Shown here: piece after piece, positions 45,622-54,511 of the stretch
Numbering within the stretch: the first letter of the stretch is position 1
Layout of the letters: each line of letters begins with the position of its first letter
Source: WHTX01 sp038255145
GTDB lineage: Bacteria > Actinomycetota > Acidimicrobiia > Acidimicrobiales > CAIXPF01
Assembly: GCA_038255145.1 (NCBI GenBank)
Contig: JBBSLP010000017.1
Location: forward strand, 23,971-87,970
Direction: 5' to 3'
DNA length: 64,000 nucleotides
Translations under genes and position numbers: made by a program
Notes under the pieces: generated by a model
What the model saw: the letters and a program-made list of their open reading frames with translations, nothing else
Databases searched by the model: none
Told to the model about the DNA's origin: nothing

Positions 45622-46466
45622 CCACCCCTGCGACCCGCCACTCGACCGCTCCAGGCCGCCTCACCCCGTCGCTGGACCAGCTGATGCAGGTGGCCCAAGA
45701 GGGCGCCGCCGCCTACGCCTCGGCCCAGCCCTACCCCCACGCGGTGATCGACGGCCTGTTCTCCACCGAGGCCCTGAGGGCCGTGGCCACCGAGCTGCCC
45801 CCGCGCAGCGCTGCGGGGTGGACGACGTGGGACACCACCAACGAGTGGAAGCACGTCTTCGACCGGCCCGAGTTCTTCGGGCCCAACGCCCGGCGTCTGG
45901 CCGACGACCTCAACAGCTCCGAGTTCGTGCGCTTCCTCGAGCGGCTGACCGGCATCGACGCCCTGGTGCCCGACCCCCACCTGACGGCGGCGGGCTACTT
46001 CGACGTGCGCACGGGCGGGTTCCTCAACGTGCACGTGGACTTCGCCCGCAACCCCAAGCTGTCCCTGGTGCGCCGGGTCAACGTGCTGGTGTACCTCAAC
46101 GAGGGCTGGCAGGAGGACTGGGGCGGCCTGCTCGAGCTGCGGGGGCGCCTCGACGGCGGGGTGGTGCAGTCCATCCTGCCCGTGCTCAACCGCATGGTGG
46201 TGTTCTCGACCCCGGGTGCGGCCCACGGGCACCCCCGGCCGGTGGCCGCCCCCGAGGGTCGCAGTCGCCTGTGCTTCTCGGCCTACTACTTCACCAGCCC
46301 TGACCTGCCCGATTCCCCCTTCGAGCGCCACGGCGTGCTCTTCAGCGAGGCGGGTGACGAAGGCCTGTCCGGTACGGTGCGCCGCTTCGTCCCGCCCATC
46401 GCCATCGACGGGGCCAAGGCCGTCCGCCGGCGCTACCGGCGGTCCCGGGGCAGTCGGCTCAGGTGA
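45618..46466 (+). CDS. 2-oxoglutarate/Fe(II) oxygenase (PKHD/P4H-like)
   Basis: 282 residues of the double-stranded beta-helix type. Fe ligands are predicted at His139 and Asp141 in LNVHVDFARNP and the distal His203 in FSTPGAAHGHPRPV; the 2OG salt-bridge Arg lies in EGRSRLCFSAYYF (about 215-217). Members of this type are found in surface-polysaccharide or peptide-modification clusters; the substrate is unknown. GTG start at 45618 overlaps the previous stop (GTGA) with AGGAG upstream, so both proteins are co-made and probably act on the same target. The 3' end overlaps the convergent CBM48 gene by 8 bp. Confidence 0.87.
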   Translation: MTTPATRHSTAPGRLTPSLDQLMQVAQEGAAAYASAQPYPHAVIDGLFSTEALRAVATELPPRSAAGWTTWDTTNEWKHVFDRPEFFGPNARRLADDLNSSEFVRFLERLTGIDALVPDPHLTAAGYFDVRTGGFLNVHVDFARNPKLSLVRRVNVLVYLNEGWQEDWGGLLELRGRLDGGVVQSILPVLNRMVVFSTPGAAHGHPRPVAAPEGRSRLCFSAYYFTSPDLPDSPFERHGVLFSEAGDEGLSGTVRRFVPPIAIDGAKAVRRRYRRSRGSRLR

Positions 46467-46755
46467 GGACGATGCCGTCGTGGCCGCCGTGGCCGTTGGG
46501 CTCGAAGGCGTCGGCGTCGGTGTCGTCGAACCAGTCGCCGTTGGCGGTCACGTAGCGGAAGCGGGCCCTGGCCCCGGTGGGGAGCTCGACGACGCAGGAC
46601 CGCCGCCCGTTGGCCCGCTTGCGCAGCGGGTGCCGGTTCGGCTGCCAGCCGTTGAAGTCGCCCACCACGCTGACCCGGTCGGCCGGCTCGCCGACGGGCA
46701 ACGAGAAGGTGACGCGCACCTGCTGCTTCAGGGGCTTGGGGGTCTTGTTGATCAC
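46459..46755 (-). CDS. stand-alone CBM48/glycogen-binding domain protein
   Basis: 98 residues, almost entirely one Ig-like glycan-binding module: VRVTFSLPVGEPADRVSVVGDFNGWQPNRHPL ... ARFRYVTANGDWFDDTDADAFEPNGHGG. The VGDFNGW and WFDDxxAD elements are those of isoamylase/AMPK-beta CBM48 domains. No catalytic part is attached. It could tether an enzyme to alpha-glucan. GTG start. It overlaps the 2OG oxygenase gene tail to tail by 8 bp. Confidence 0.85.
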   Translation of the reverse strand: MINKTPKPLKQQVRVTFSLPVGEPADRVSVVGDFNGWQPNRHPLRKRANGRRSCVVELPTGARARFRYVTANGDWFDDTDADAFEPNGHGGHDGIVLT

Positions 46756-46967
46756 CGGGGGGATCCCTTCGTTCGGCGGTCGTCTGCCTACGGGGCGCGA
46801 TTGTCGCGTCGCCTAGCGGCGCGGACGCGGATCCCCGGCAACCCCTTGCGGGGCCGCGAACGTCGTGGGACCATGCGGCACGCGAGCCGAAGGCTCCTCG
46901 CCCGATGCAGCGTGAAGTGCTCCGCTGTGCTCCCGGACCGGTGTCCTGCGAGACCTTGAGGTGCGAG

Positions 46968-48446
<1,479 letters not shown>

Positions 48447-48986
48447 TCAACGCGGTCTGGGGGCCTCGCAGCCGGCGGCGATGCGGTACTGGCCCCGGGC
48501 AGGGCGCTCGGCTCGGCCTTCGTCGACCTCGTGACCCAGGGCGTCGGCCAAGACCTTGACCGGGTGGGCGCCGGCCACCCCGTACCCGTGCAGGTGGAGC
48601 AGGGCGTGCAGGTCGGGCAGCGAGAGCGGTCCGCAACGCTCGAGCAGCTCCAGGCTGACGGCGCGGAGCGGTCGCCCCCACAGCCACGTGGTTCCTTCAG
48701 GCAGCGGGGGCAGGGGATCGACGAGTCGGCCAGGTCGGGGCCGGCGCCCCTGGGACCAGAGAGCGGCCGGCCACAGTTCGTCGCGCAGGGTCTCGAGCTG
48801 CTGGACGATTCGTTGGCGATCGCGAGCCCGGTCGGCCAGATCGATGTCCGCTTCTGCCAGTTCGTCGAGCAGCCGGGCGCGGTTGCCCAGGCGGGTGACC
48901 CGCACCAAGGGGTCGCGGGATCGGGCTGTCTGGCGGATGGCCACGATGGCCGGCGGGTCGGTCGGGAGAGGGATCGTCGCGTCCAT
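48447..48986 (-). CDS. winged-helix-like protein of unknown function
   Basis: 179 residues. The N-terminal half is helical and probably coiled (LLDELAEADIDLADRARDRQRIVQQLETLRDELWP). The C-terminal 65 residues (CGPLSLPDLHALLHLHGYGVAGAHPVKVLADALGHEVDEGRAERPARGQYRIA) read as a winged-helix fold, common for actinobacterial regulators of this size. I do not recognise a family. It is convergent with gltD, the two stops abutting, and divergent from the Clp-N operon across a long palindrome. Confidence 0.65.
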   Translation of the reverse strand: MDATIPLPTDPPAIVAIRQTARSRDPLVRVTRLGNRARLLDELAEADIDLADRARDRQRIVQQLETLRDELWPAALWSQGRRPRPGRLVDPLPPLPEGTTWLWGRPLRAVSLELLERCGPLSLPDLHALLHLHGYGVAGAHPVKVLADALGHEVDEGRAERPARGQYRIAAGCEAPRPR

Positions 48987-49132
48987 GGCCGTTCGTCCTG
49001 TGTCAGGTGCCGCAGAGCGTCGAGTAGGTCGACGCGACCGTTGCCCCCCATCTTGCGCCGGGGGTGTGACAACGAAGGGCGAGGCGTCGTGTGACCTGCG
49101 ATTCCGCCAGCCAGGGGTTGTTCGTCGGGGCG

Positions 49133-49168
49133 CTGTTCAGGCGAATCGACATCGATTCGCCTGAACAG
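49133..49168. repeat. 36-bp near-continuous palindrome
   Basis: 17-bp arms (49133-49149 and 49152-49168) separated by only 2 nt, perfectly complementary. It lies between the divergent winged-helix gene (start 48986) and the HTH/Clp-N operon (start 49292). With so short a spacer it is more likely a protein-binding site or cruciform than a terminator hairpin. Confidence 0.75.
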
Positions 49169-49243
49169 GCGCAGACCCTGGGGGGTCCGGACGCAGGGGG
49201 GTCTGGACGATGCAGGGCGTCGGCAGGTTCGGAGGCGGCGCAT

Positions 49244-49287
49244 GTCAAGTTGAGTTGACGGCGAAGGCACTGTCAATGTACGTTGAC
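49244..49287 (+). promoter_or_regulatory. twin GTCAA-N6-TTGAC operators over a promoter
   Basis: Two 16-bp inverted repeats GTCAA-N6-TTGAC at 49244-49259 and 49272-49287, exactly 28 bp apart and each flanked by T and G. The TTGACG ending the first (49255-49260) can serve as -35, and TACGTT (49279-49284) as -10 at 18-bp spacing; both boxes fall in the operators. The predicted start of transcription is at or within a base or two of the ATG at 49292, so the mRNA may be leaderless. Confidence 0.65.
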
Positions 49288-49291
49288 GCTC

Positions 49292-49501
49292 ATGGATGTG
49301 GGCACCTTGACGACTGCGGTGGGGTCCGATGACCCGGCGGTGGGGCTACGGGCGGTGGTCGCCCTCCGCCGCCTCGCCGACCGCCTCGAAGCCCAACACG
49401 TGACCCGGGCCCGCACGCTGGGCTGGTCGTGGGAACAGGTCGGTGACGCCCTGGGCACCACCCGCCAAGCCGCCCACCAGAAGCACGGCAAGCGGCGATG
49501 A
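49292..49501 (+). CDS. small helix-turn-helix protein
   Basis: 69 residues with one HTH: VVALRRLADRLEAQHVTRARTLGWSWEQVGDALGTTRQAAHQKHGKRR, where SWEQVGDALGTTRQAAHQK is the helix-turn-helix. This small protein type is typically encoded next to a Clp-N-domain protein, as here, and may be its regulator or an autorepressor. ATG at 49292 is chosen since the promoter predicts a leaderless start there; GTG at 49298 is an alternative. It overlaps the following gene by 4 bp (ATGA). Confidence 0.75.
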   Translation: MDVGTLTTAVGSDDPAVGLRAVVALRRLADRLEAQHVTRARTLGWSWEQVGDALGTTRQAAHQKHGKRR

Positions 49502-49739
49502 AGGCCGTCCCGCGTCTGCGCCGCCGCCGTTTCGGCAACACCGTGCGCCAGGCCGTGCTGGCGGGCTCGGCCGAGGCCCGCTCCCGGGGTGATGCCCACC
49601 TGGGCACCGAGCACACCTGCTGCTGGCCGTGGCCACCGCCCCGGCGCCCGATCCCGGTGCCGACCTGCTGCGCCACCTGGGCGTCGACGCCGGACGGCTC
49701 CGGGACCGCCTGGGCCTGGGTCTGGCCGATGCCAGCTGA
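49498..49739 (+). pseudogene. Clp-N-domain protein gene with a frameshift
   Basis: The frame from ATG 49498 reads RFGNTVRQAVLAGSAEARSRGDAHLGTEHT, the start of a Clp amino-terminal repeat domain. After codon 40 (about 49617) it becomes nonsense, whereas the other frame continues LLLAVATAPAPDPGADLLRHLGVDAGRLRDRLGLGLADAS to a stop at 49737-49739, as the family expects. One missing base in ACCTGCTGCTGG would restore it. It is either a real frameshift or a sequencing error. The repaired protein would have about 80 residues. It overlaps the HTH gene by ATGA and is followed 2 bp later by the convergent cupin stop. Confidence 0.75.
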
Positions 49740-49741
49740 GC

Positions 49742-50239
49742 TCAGCCGTCGAGGAACGCGGCGATTGCCGGATCGAGGCGCAGCTCGGCCACCTCGGCCG
49801 GAGACGGCAGCTGGGGCCGGTCCCGGCGACGGTTGACCGTGCACAGGAAGCCCAGGGGCTCCTCCGCCCCGGCCCGGAACTGGTGCCAGGCCAGGGGAGG
49901 CACGCCCACCAGGTCGTGGAGGCCGACCTCGAAGACCTGGTCAGCCACCAGCGCGTGACCCGAGCCCCGCAGGATGACCACGTTGTGGACGTGCTCGTGA
50001 CGCTCCAGGGTCGACCACCCACCGGGGGCGACCTCGAAGTAGCGCAGCTCGCACTCGAGCCCGGGGTCGTCGAAGAGCACCTGGCGGGTCACGTCGCGGA
50101 ACGGCGCCGACCCCTCGTCCTTGTACTCGAGCAGTTCGACCTCGGCCCAGCGGTGGCCGCCCTCGTGGGCGCGGTGGGCTGAGGGCGGGACGGGCTCGGC
50201 CCGGTGGACGGCGGTGGCGGGCGTGGTGGAGGAGGCCAT
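49742..50239 (-). CDS. cupin protein, probable methylthio-sugar-phosphate lyase partner of the RuBisCO-like protein
   Basis: 165 residues with one cupin barrel. GGWSTLERHEHVHNVVILRG gives metal-ligand candidates His81, His83 and His85, and LAWHQF gives His119; the standard cupin Glu is not evident. The ending LGFLCTVNRRRDRPQLPS is distinctive. It lies 41 bp downstream of the RuBisCO-like gene. In Rhodospirillum rubrum an RLP isomerase and a cupin lyase convert 5-methylthioribulose-1-phosphate to 1-deoxyxylulose-5-phosphate plus methanethiol, so this is the obvious candidate for the second step. ATG at 50239. Function is inferred from context. Confidence 0.75.
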   Translation of the reverse strand: MASSTTPATAVHRAEPVPPSAHRAHEGGHRWAEVELLEYKDEGSAPFRDVTRQVLFDDPGLECELRYFEVAPGGWSTLERHEHVHNVVILRGSGHALVADQVFEVGLHDLVGVPPLAWHQFRAGAEEPLGFLCTVNRRRDRPQLPSPAEVAELRLDPAIAAFLDG

Positions 50240-50280
50240 GGCCAGCGGGGCTCCCGGTGCAGGGGGGACAGCGGAACGGT

Positions 50281-51399
50281 TCAGGTGGCGTGCTCGGCCA
50301 CCAGACGGGTGACCTGTCGGGTGGCCTCGACCAGGCCGTCGCCGGTGGCCAACAGGGTGCCGCCCAGCACGAGCACGGTATCGGTGCCGTAGGTGTCGAG
50401 CAGTTCGGGCACCCGTTCGAGCGTCATGCCCCCCGCGGGGCCGGGCAGGGCCGGACGCAGGTGGGCCCAGGGTCGGCGGGCCTCCTCCGCCAGCCGCTCG
50501 CACTGCTCCCGGGTCCAGGCGAAGCGCCCGCCGTGGTTGGGGAAGATCACCGCATCGGTGCCGTAGAGGCGCATGAGGCGCCCGAACAGCAGGGGAGGAT
50601 CGATGCGGGTGGCCCCGGAGAACGACGGGTGACCGAGCACGGCCATGCCCCGCAGGTCCTCGCGCACCAGGTCGGTGAAGGCGGGCAGGCCCACCAGCAT
50701 GGGTGCCACCAGCACGACCTCGACACCGAGGTCGCGGGCCATGGCCACCTGACGCGACAGTTGGCGGGGGGTGCCCACCAGGCTGGGGGCGTAGCGCGTC
50801 GGCCGGCCGGTCTCCGCCGTGGCCCGGACCACCGCGGCCTGGCACGCGGCCACCCGCTCGGCGAACGGGGCCGCGTCCTGGTCGGCCAGGCCGTGGTCGT
50901 CCTTCACCAGGTCCACCCCGCCCAGGGCGAAGCGATGGCACAGGTCGGCCAGCTCGGCCGACGACGAGCCCTGGGGCTTGAGCACGGCGCAGGTCAGGGC
51001 CCGTTCCGGCGCCCCCACCAGGTGGCGTAGTCCGGCCACGCCCTGGGCCGGGCCGGGAAAGGATCCCAACAGCGCCGGCGGCAGCACCACGTCGACCAAC
51101 TCCACGTCGTCCTGCATGGACACGTTGCCGAAGATCATGTTCAGCAGCTGGGTGGGGTCGGTGCCCACCGTCGAGGCGGCCAGCCCGATGCCCACGTGGA
51201 ACCGCCCCGGGCCGGCAGGCTCGATGGAGCGGACCTGACCCACCACCTCGTCGAGGATGCGGCGGTCGGCGATGGCGCCCACCGGCATCTCCACGCTCTG
51301 CTCGACGGCGATGGCCTGGGCCTTCGCCTCGATGGCGCTGGCCTCGACCGTGACCGCGTAGGTGACCTCGATCCGCTCCATGGCCCCAGCCTGGGTCAT
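50281..51399 (-). CDS. RuBisCO-like protein (form IV, RLP)
   Basis: 372 residues of RuBisCO-large fold. Active-site positions map clearly: CAVLKPQG has the equivalent of Lys175 (Lys141) but Gln143 replaces Lys177; GGVDLVKDDHGLAD has Lys166 and Asp168 (Lys201 and Asp203 equivalents) but His169 replaces Glu204. It therefore cannot fix CO2 and belongs to the RLPs. The AVEQSVEMP and LLNMIFGNVSM segments resemble the R. rubrum-type RLP (368 residues) that isomerises methylthioribulose-1-phosphate. It begins 19 bp after cysN and precedes a cupin, so it is probably the last step pair of a cys operon. ATG 51399, or 51381. Confidence 0.87.
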   Translation of the reverse strand: MTQAGAMERIEVTYAVTVEASAIEAKAQAIAVEQSVEMPVGAIADRRILDEVVGQVRSIEPAGPGRFHVGIGLAASTVGTDPTQLLNMIFGNVSMQDDVELVDVVLPPALLGSFPGPAQGVAGLRHLVGAPERALTCAVLKPQGSSSAELADLCHRFALGGVDLVKDDHGLADQDAAPFAERVAACQAAVVRATAETGRPTRYAPSLVGTPRQLSRQVAMARDLGVEVVLVAPMLVGLPAFTDLVREDLRGMAVLGHPSFSGATRIDPPLLFGRLMRLYGTDAVIFPNHGGRFAWTREQCERLAEEARRPWAHLRPALPGPAGGMTLERVPELLDTYGTDTVLVLGGTLLATGDGLVEATRQVTRLVAEHAT

Positions 51400-51418
51400 G
51401 GGCGGCGGCCAGGGCCAG

Positions 51419-52717
51419 CTACGTCCCCGTCACCATGCCGGCGCCGACGGTGGCGTTGCTGGCGTCGTCGACGAGCAGGAAGCTACCCGTGGCCCGGCAC
51501 TCGGCGTAGCGGTCGACGACCACGGGCTGGGCCAGGCGCAGCCGCACGGTGGCCAGGTCGTTGAGCTCGACCTGGGCGGGGCCCGCTTCGCGCTGGAGGG
51601 TGGCCACGTCCAGTCGGTCGACCAGGCCGCTGACCAGGGCCCGGGTTGCTTTGGAGCCGTGCAGGACGGTCAGGCGGTCCCCGGGGCGCAGGGGGCGGTC
51701 GGCGAACCAGCACACCGTGGCCTCGAGCTCGGAGGTGACCGTGGCCGGGTCCGACGCCACCGACAGCACGTCGCCGCGTCCGACGTCGATGTCCTCGGCC
51801 AGCACCACGCTGACCGCGGCCCCCGTCTCGACCACGTCGACCTCGTGTCCACCGACCTCGACGGCCACCACGGTCGTGGTGCGCCCGCCGGGCAGGACCA
51901 CGACCTGGTCACCGGCGGCCAGGTGCCCTGCGGCCAGGGTGCCGGCGTAGCGACGCCGATCGTCGGCCTCGCCGACGCGGGGGCGGATGATCCACTGCAC
52001 GACCACCCGGGCCCCCGTCGACGTGTCCGCCGGCGGCTCGACGGGCACGGTCTCGAGGTAGCCCAGCAGGGTGGGTCCGGCGTACCAGGCCAGCTGGGGT
52101 GAGGGCTCGACCACGTTGTCGCCCAGCAGGGCCGACAGGGGGATGGCGCTCACCTCGACGAAGGAGAAGGGGTCGGTGACCTGGGCCAGCTCGGCCACGA
52201 TCTCGTCGTAGCGGTCCTCGGACCACTCGACGAGGTCCATCTTGTTGACGGCCACCACCAGGCGGGGCACGCCCAGGGTGGCGGCCACGATGGCGTGGCG
52301 TCGCGTCTGCTCGGTGACCCCCTGGCGGGCGTCGACCAGGAGCAGGACGACATCGACGGTGGAGACCCCGGTCACCATGTTGCGGGTGTACTGGTGGTGC
52401 CCGGGGGTGTCGGCGATGACGAACTCGCGCCGGGGGGTGGCGGCGTAGCGGTAGGCCACGTCGATGGTGATGCCCTGCTCCCGTTCGGCTCGCAGGCCGT
52501 CGGTGACCAGGGCCAGGTCGAAGGCGTGGTGGCCTCGACGGGCGCTGGTGGCGGCCACGGCCTCGACCTGGTCGTCGAAGAGGGCCTTGGCGTCGTGCAG
52601 CAACCGCCCGATGAGGGTGCTCTTGCCGTCGTCGACCGAGCCGGCGGTGGCGAAGCGCAACAGGCCGACCGTTGCTGGCGGCGACGCCTCGCTGGTCGTG
52701 CCGGTCGGGTACGCCAT
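51419..52717 (-). CDS. cysN: sulfate adenylyltransferase large subunit (GTPase)
   Basis: 432 residues. The EF-Tu-like GTPase domain has GSVDDGKSTLIGRLL (P-loop, about 26), ADTPGHHQYTRNMVTG, and NKMDLVEWSEDRYDEIV, followed by two beta-barrel domains. With CysD it makes adenosine phosphosulfate (APS) from ATP and sulfate, driven by GTP hydrolysis. The length shows no fused APS kinase; that activity is the separate cysC. The ATG shares its A with the cysD TGA (1-nt overlap), so translation is coupled. It is followed 19 bp later by the RuBisCO-like gene. Confidence 0.95.
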   Translation of the reverse strand: MAYPTGTTSEASPPATVGLLRFATAGSVDDGKSTLIGRLLHDAKALFDDQVEAVAATSARRGHHAFDLALVTDGLRAEREQGITIDVAYRYAATPRREFVIADTPGHHQYTRNMVTGVSTVDVVLLLVDARQGVTEQTRRHAIVAATLGVPRLVVAVNKMDLVEWSEDRYDEIVAELAQVTDPFSFVEVSAIPLSALLGDNVVEPSPQLAWYAGPTLLGYLETVPVEPPADTSTGARVVVQWIIRPRVGEADDRRRYAGTLAAGHLAAGDQVVVLPGGRTTTVVAVEVGGHEVDVVETGAAVSVVLAEDIDVGRGDVLSVASDPATVTSELEATVCWFADRPLRPGDRLTVLHGSKATRALVSGLVDRLDVATLQREAGPAQVELNDLATVRLRLAQPVVVDRYAECRATGSFLLVDDASNATVGAGMVTGT

Positions 52718-53655
52718 CAGAAGTACCCCTCGCGCTTGCGGTCTTCCATGGCCGCCTCCGAGAAGCGGTCGTCGGCCCGGGTCGCGCCCCGCTCGGTGAC
52801 GGTGGCCGCGGCCACCTCGGCGATGATCTCGTCGAGGTCGGCGGCGGCCGAGCGCACCGCTCCCGTGCACGTCATGTCGCCCACGGTCCGGTAGCGGACC
52901 TGCTGGGTGCTGGCCACCTCGTCGGGCCGGGGCGGGGTCCACGGGCCGGTGGCCACCAACATCCCGTCGCGCTCGACGACCTCACGCTGGTGGGTGAAGT
53001 AGATGGACGGGACCTCGAGGTCCTCCGCCGCGATGTAGCGCCAGATGTCGAGCTCGGTCCAGTCCGACAGGGGGAAGGCCCGCACGTGCTCGCCGGGGTT
53101 GATGCGCCCGTTGACCAGCTGCCAGGGCTCCGGCCGCTGGGCCCGGGGGTCCCACTGGCCGAAGGCGTCGCGGAACGAGAACAGGCGCTCCTTGGCCCGG
53201 GCCTTGTCCTCGTCGCGGCGGGCGCCACCGATGCAGCACTGGAAGCCGTGGGCGGTGATGGCATCGAGCAGGGTGGTGGTCTGCAGGCGGTTCCGGGACC
53301 CGGTGAGGCCGGGGTCGGCCACCCGGCCGGCATCGATGGACGCCTGTACCGAGGCCACGACCATGCGCTCATCGAGCTCGTCGACCCGACGGTCGCGGAA
53401 GGCCAGCACCTCGGGGAAGTTGTGGCCGGTGTCGACGTGCATGACGGGGAAGGGGAAGGGCCCGGGGCGGAAGGCCCGCTCGGCCAGGCGCAGCAGGACG
53501 ATGGAGTCCTTGCCCCCGCTGAACAGCAGGACGGGACGGTCGAACTGACCGGCGACCTCGCGCATGAGGTGGACGGCCTTGGCCTCGAGCTCGGCCAGGG
53601 GGGAGGTGCGGGGGCGGGCCCGGTCGAGGGCGCCGAGGGTGTCGAGCATGGTCAC
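52717..53655 (-). CDS. cysD: sulfate adenylyltransferase small subunit
   Basis: 312 residues. The PP-loop LLFSGGKDSIVLLRLAERAF is near 43-60; VMHVDTGHNFPEVLAFRD, HGFQCCIGGARRDEDKARAKERLFSFRD and FPLSDWTELDIWRYI follow, the full CysD pattern. It does the adenylyl transfer to sulfate. GTG start at 53655 with GAGGAG 8 nt upstream; ATG at 53649 is an alternative. It overlaps cysN by 1 nt and sits 118 bp after cysH. Confidence 0.95.
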   Translation of the reverse strand: MTMLDTLGALDRARPRTSPLAELEAKAVHLMREVAGQFDRPVLLFSGGKDSIVLLRLAERAFRPGPFPFPVMHVDTGHNFPEVLAFRDRRVDELDERMVVASVQASIDAGRVADPGLTGSRNRLQTTTLLDAITAHGFQCCIGGARRDEDKARAKERLFSFRDAFGQWDPRAQRPEPWQLVNGRINPGEHVRAFPLSDWTELDIWRYIAAEDLEVPSIYFTHQREVVERDGMLVATGPWTPPRPDEVASTQQVRYRTVGDMTCTGAVRSAAADLDEIIAEVAAATVTERGATRADDRFSEAAMEDRKREGYF

Positions 53656-53744
53656 GGGGTGGGCTCCTCAGGGATGAAGGTCGCCGGGCGATCGAGGGGG
53701 GCGGTCACGTGGTGGAGGCGTCTGGGCATCGGGCACGACCGACC

Positions 53745-53780
53745 GGTCGGGGCGGTCAGGGCGGTCGGGGCGGTCACAGG
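53745..53780. repeat. 9-bp tandem repeat between cysH and cysD
   Basis: Four near-identical 9-bp units (GGTCGGGGC, GGTCAGGGC, GGTCGGGGC, GGTCACAGG) covering the cysH stop and the gap before cysD. It may alter spacing between the two genes. Confidence 0.6.
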
Positions 53781-54511
53781 TGCAGGCCGCACTCGGTCTT
53801 CTCCGAGCCCGACCAGCGGCCGGCCCGCGGGTCCTCGCCAGGGGCAACGGCCCGGGTGCAGGGCCAGCAACCCACCGAGGGGTAACCCCGGGCCACCAGG
53901 GGGTTGACGGGCACGTCGTGCTCGGCGATGTAGGCCGCGACCCGCTCGTCCGTCCACGTGGCGATGGGGTTGACCTTGACCAGGCCCCGCTTGTCCCGCT
54001 CGACGATGGCGGCCTCGCCCCGGGTGGGGGCATCGACCCGGCGCAACCCGGACAGCCACGCCGACCGCCCGGCCAGCTGCTGCTCGAGGGGGGCCACCTT
54101 GCGCTGGGCGCAGCAGGCGTCGGTGTCGGTCCGCCACAGGTCATGCGTGGGGGCCTCGGCCGACAGGACCACCAGGTTGGGGTGGTAGCGGCGGCGCACG
54201 GTCCGCACCGTGGCCAGGGTCTCGGGGAAGTGGTAGCCGGTGTCGAGGAAGACGATCTCGATGTCGGGGGCGACCCTGGTGGCCACGTCGATGAGCACGG
54301 CATCGGTCATGGACGCCGTCAGGCACAGCTGGCGGCCGAAGCGCTCGACGGCCCAGGCCACGATGGCCTCGGCCGGTTCGTGCTCGAGCCGGGCGGCGAC
54401 CTCGGCCAGCTCGTCATCCGTGGGGGCCAGGGGGGAGAGGGGGGAGAGGGGGGAGAGGGGGGAGACAGGGCGGGGGGAGAGCGCGTCGGCGGGGCGCAGG
54501 TCGGTGGTCAC
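53774..54511 (-). CDS. cysH: assimilatory APS reductase (CysH, Fe-S type)
   Basis: 245 residues. Substrate motif LCLTASMTDAVLIDVATRVAPDIEIVFLDTGYHFPET; the Cys set CC (DACCAQRKVAPL) and CxxC (VGCWPCTRAVAPGEDPRAGRW) that holds the 4Fe-4S cluster of APS reductases, and the C-terminal catalytic Cys in KTECGLHL. It reduces APS to sulfite plus AMP. The N-terminal 35 residues are low-complexity (four SPL units from a 9-bp DNA repeat). GTG start overlaps the cysC stop by 4 bp. Since APS is the substrate, CysC is not needed for this route. Confidence 0.93.
   Translation of the reverse strand: MTTDLRPADALSPRPVSPLSPLSPLSPLAPTDDELAEVAARLEHEPAEAIVAWAVERFGRQLCLTASMTDAVLIDVATRVAPDIEIVFLDTGYHFPETLATVRTVRRRYHPNLVVLSAEAPTHDLWRTDTDACCAQRKVAPLEQQLAGRSAWLSGLRRVDAPTRGEAAIVERDKRGLVKVNPIATWTDERVAAYIAEHDVPVNPLVARGYPSVGCWPCTRAVAPGEDPRAGRWSGSEKTECGLHL
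54431..54466. repeat. in-frame 9-bp tandem repeat in cysH
   Basis: Four units of GGGGGAGAG (last one changed at the end). On the coding strand they encode SPL repeats near the cysH N terminus. As a unit of three codons, length changes would not shift the frame. Confidence 0.85.

Noticed and set aside
50281..51399. Carbon-fixing RuBisCO
   Set aside because: Lys177 and Glu204 equivalents are replaced, and no phosphoribulokinase or small subunit is near.
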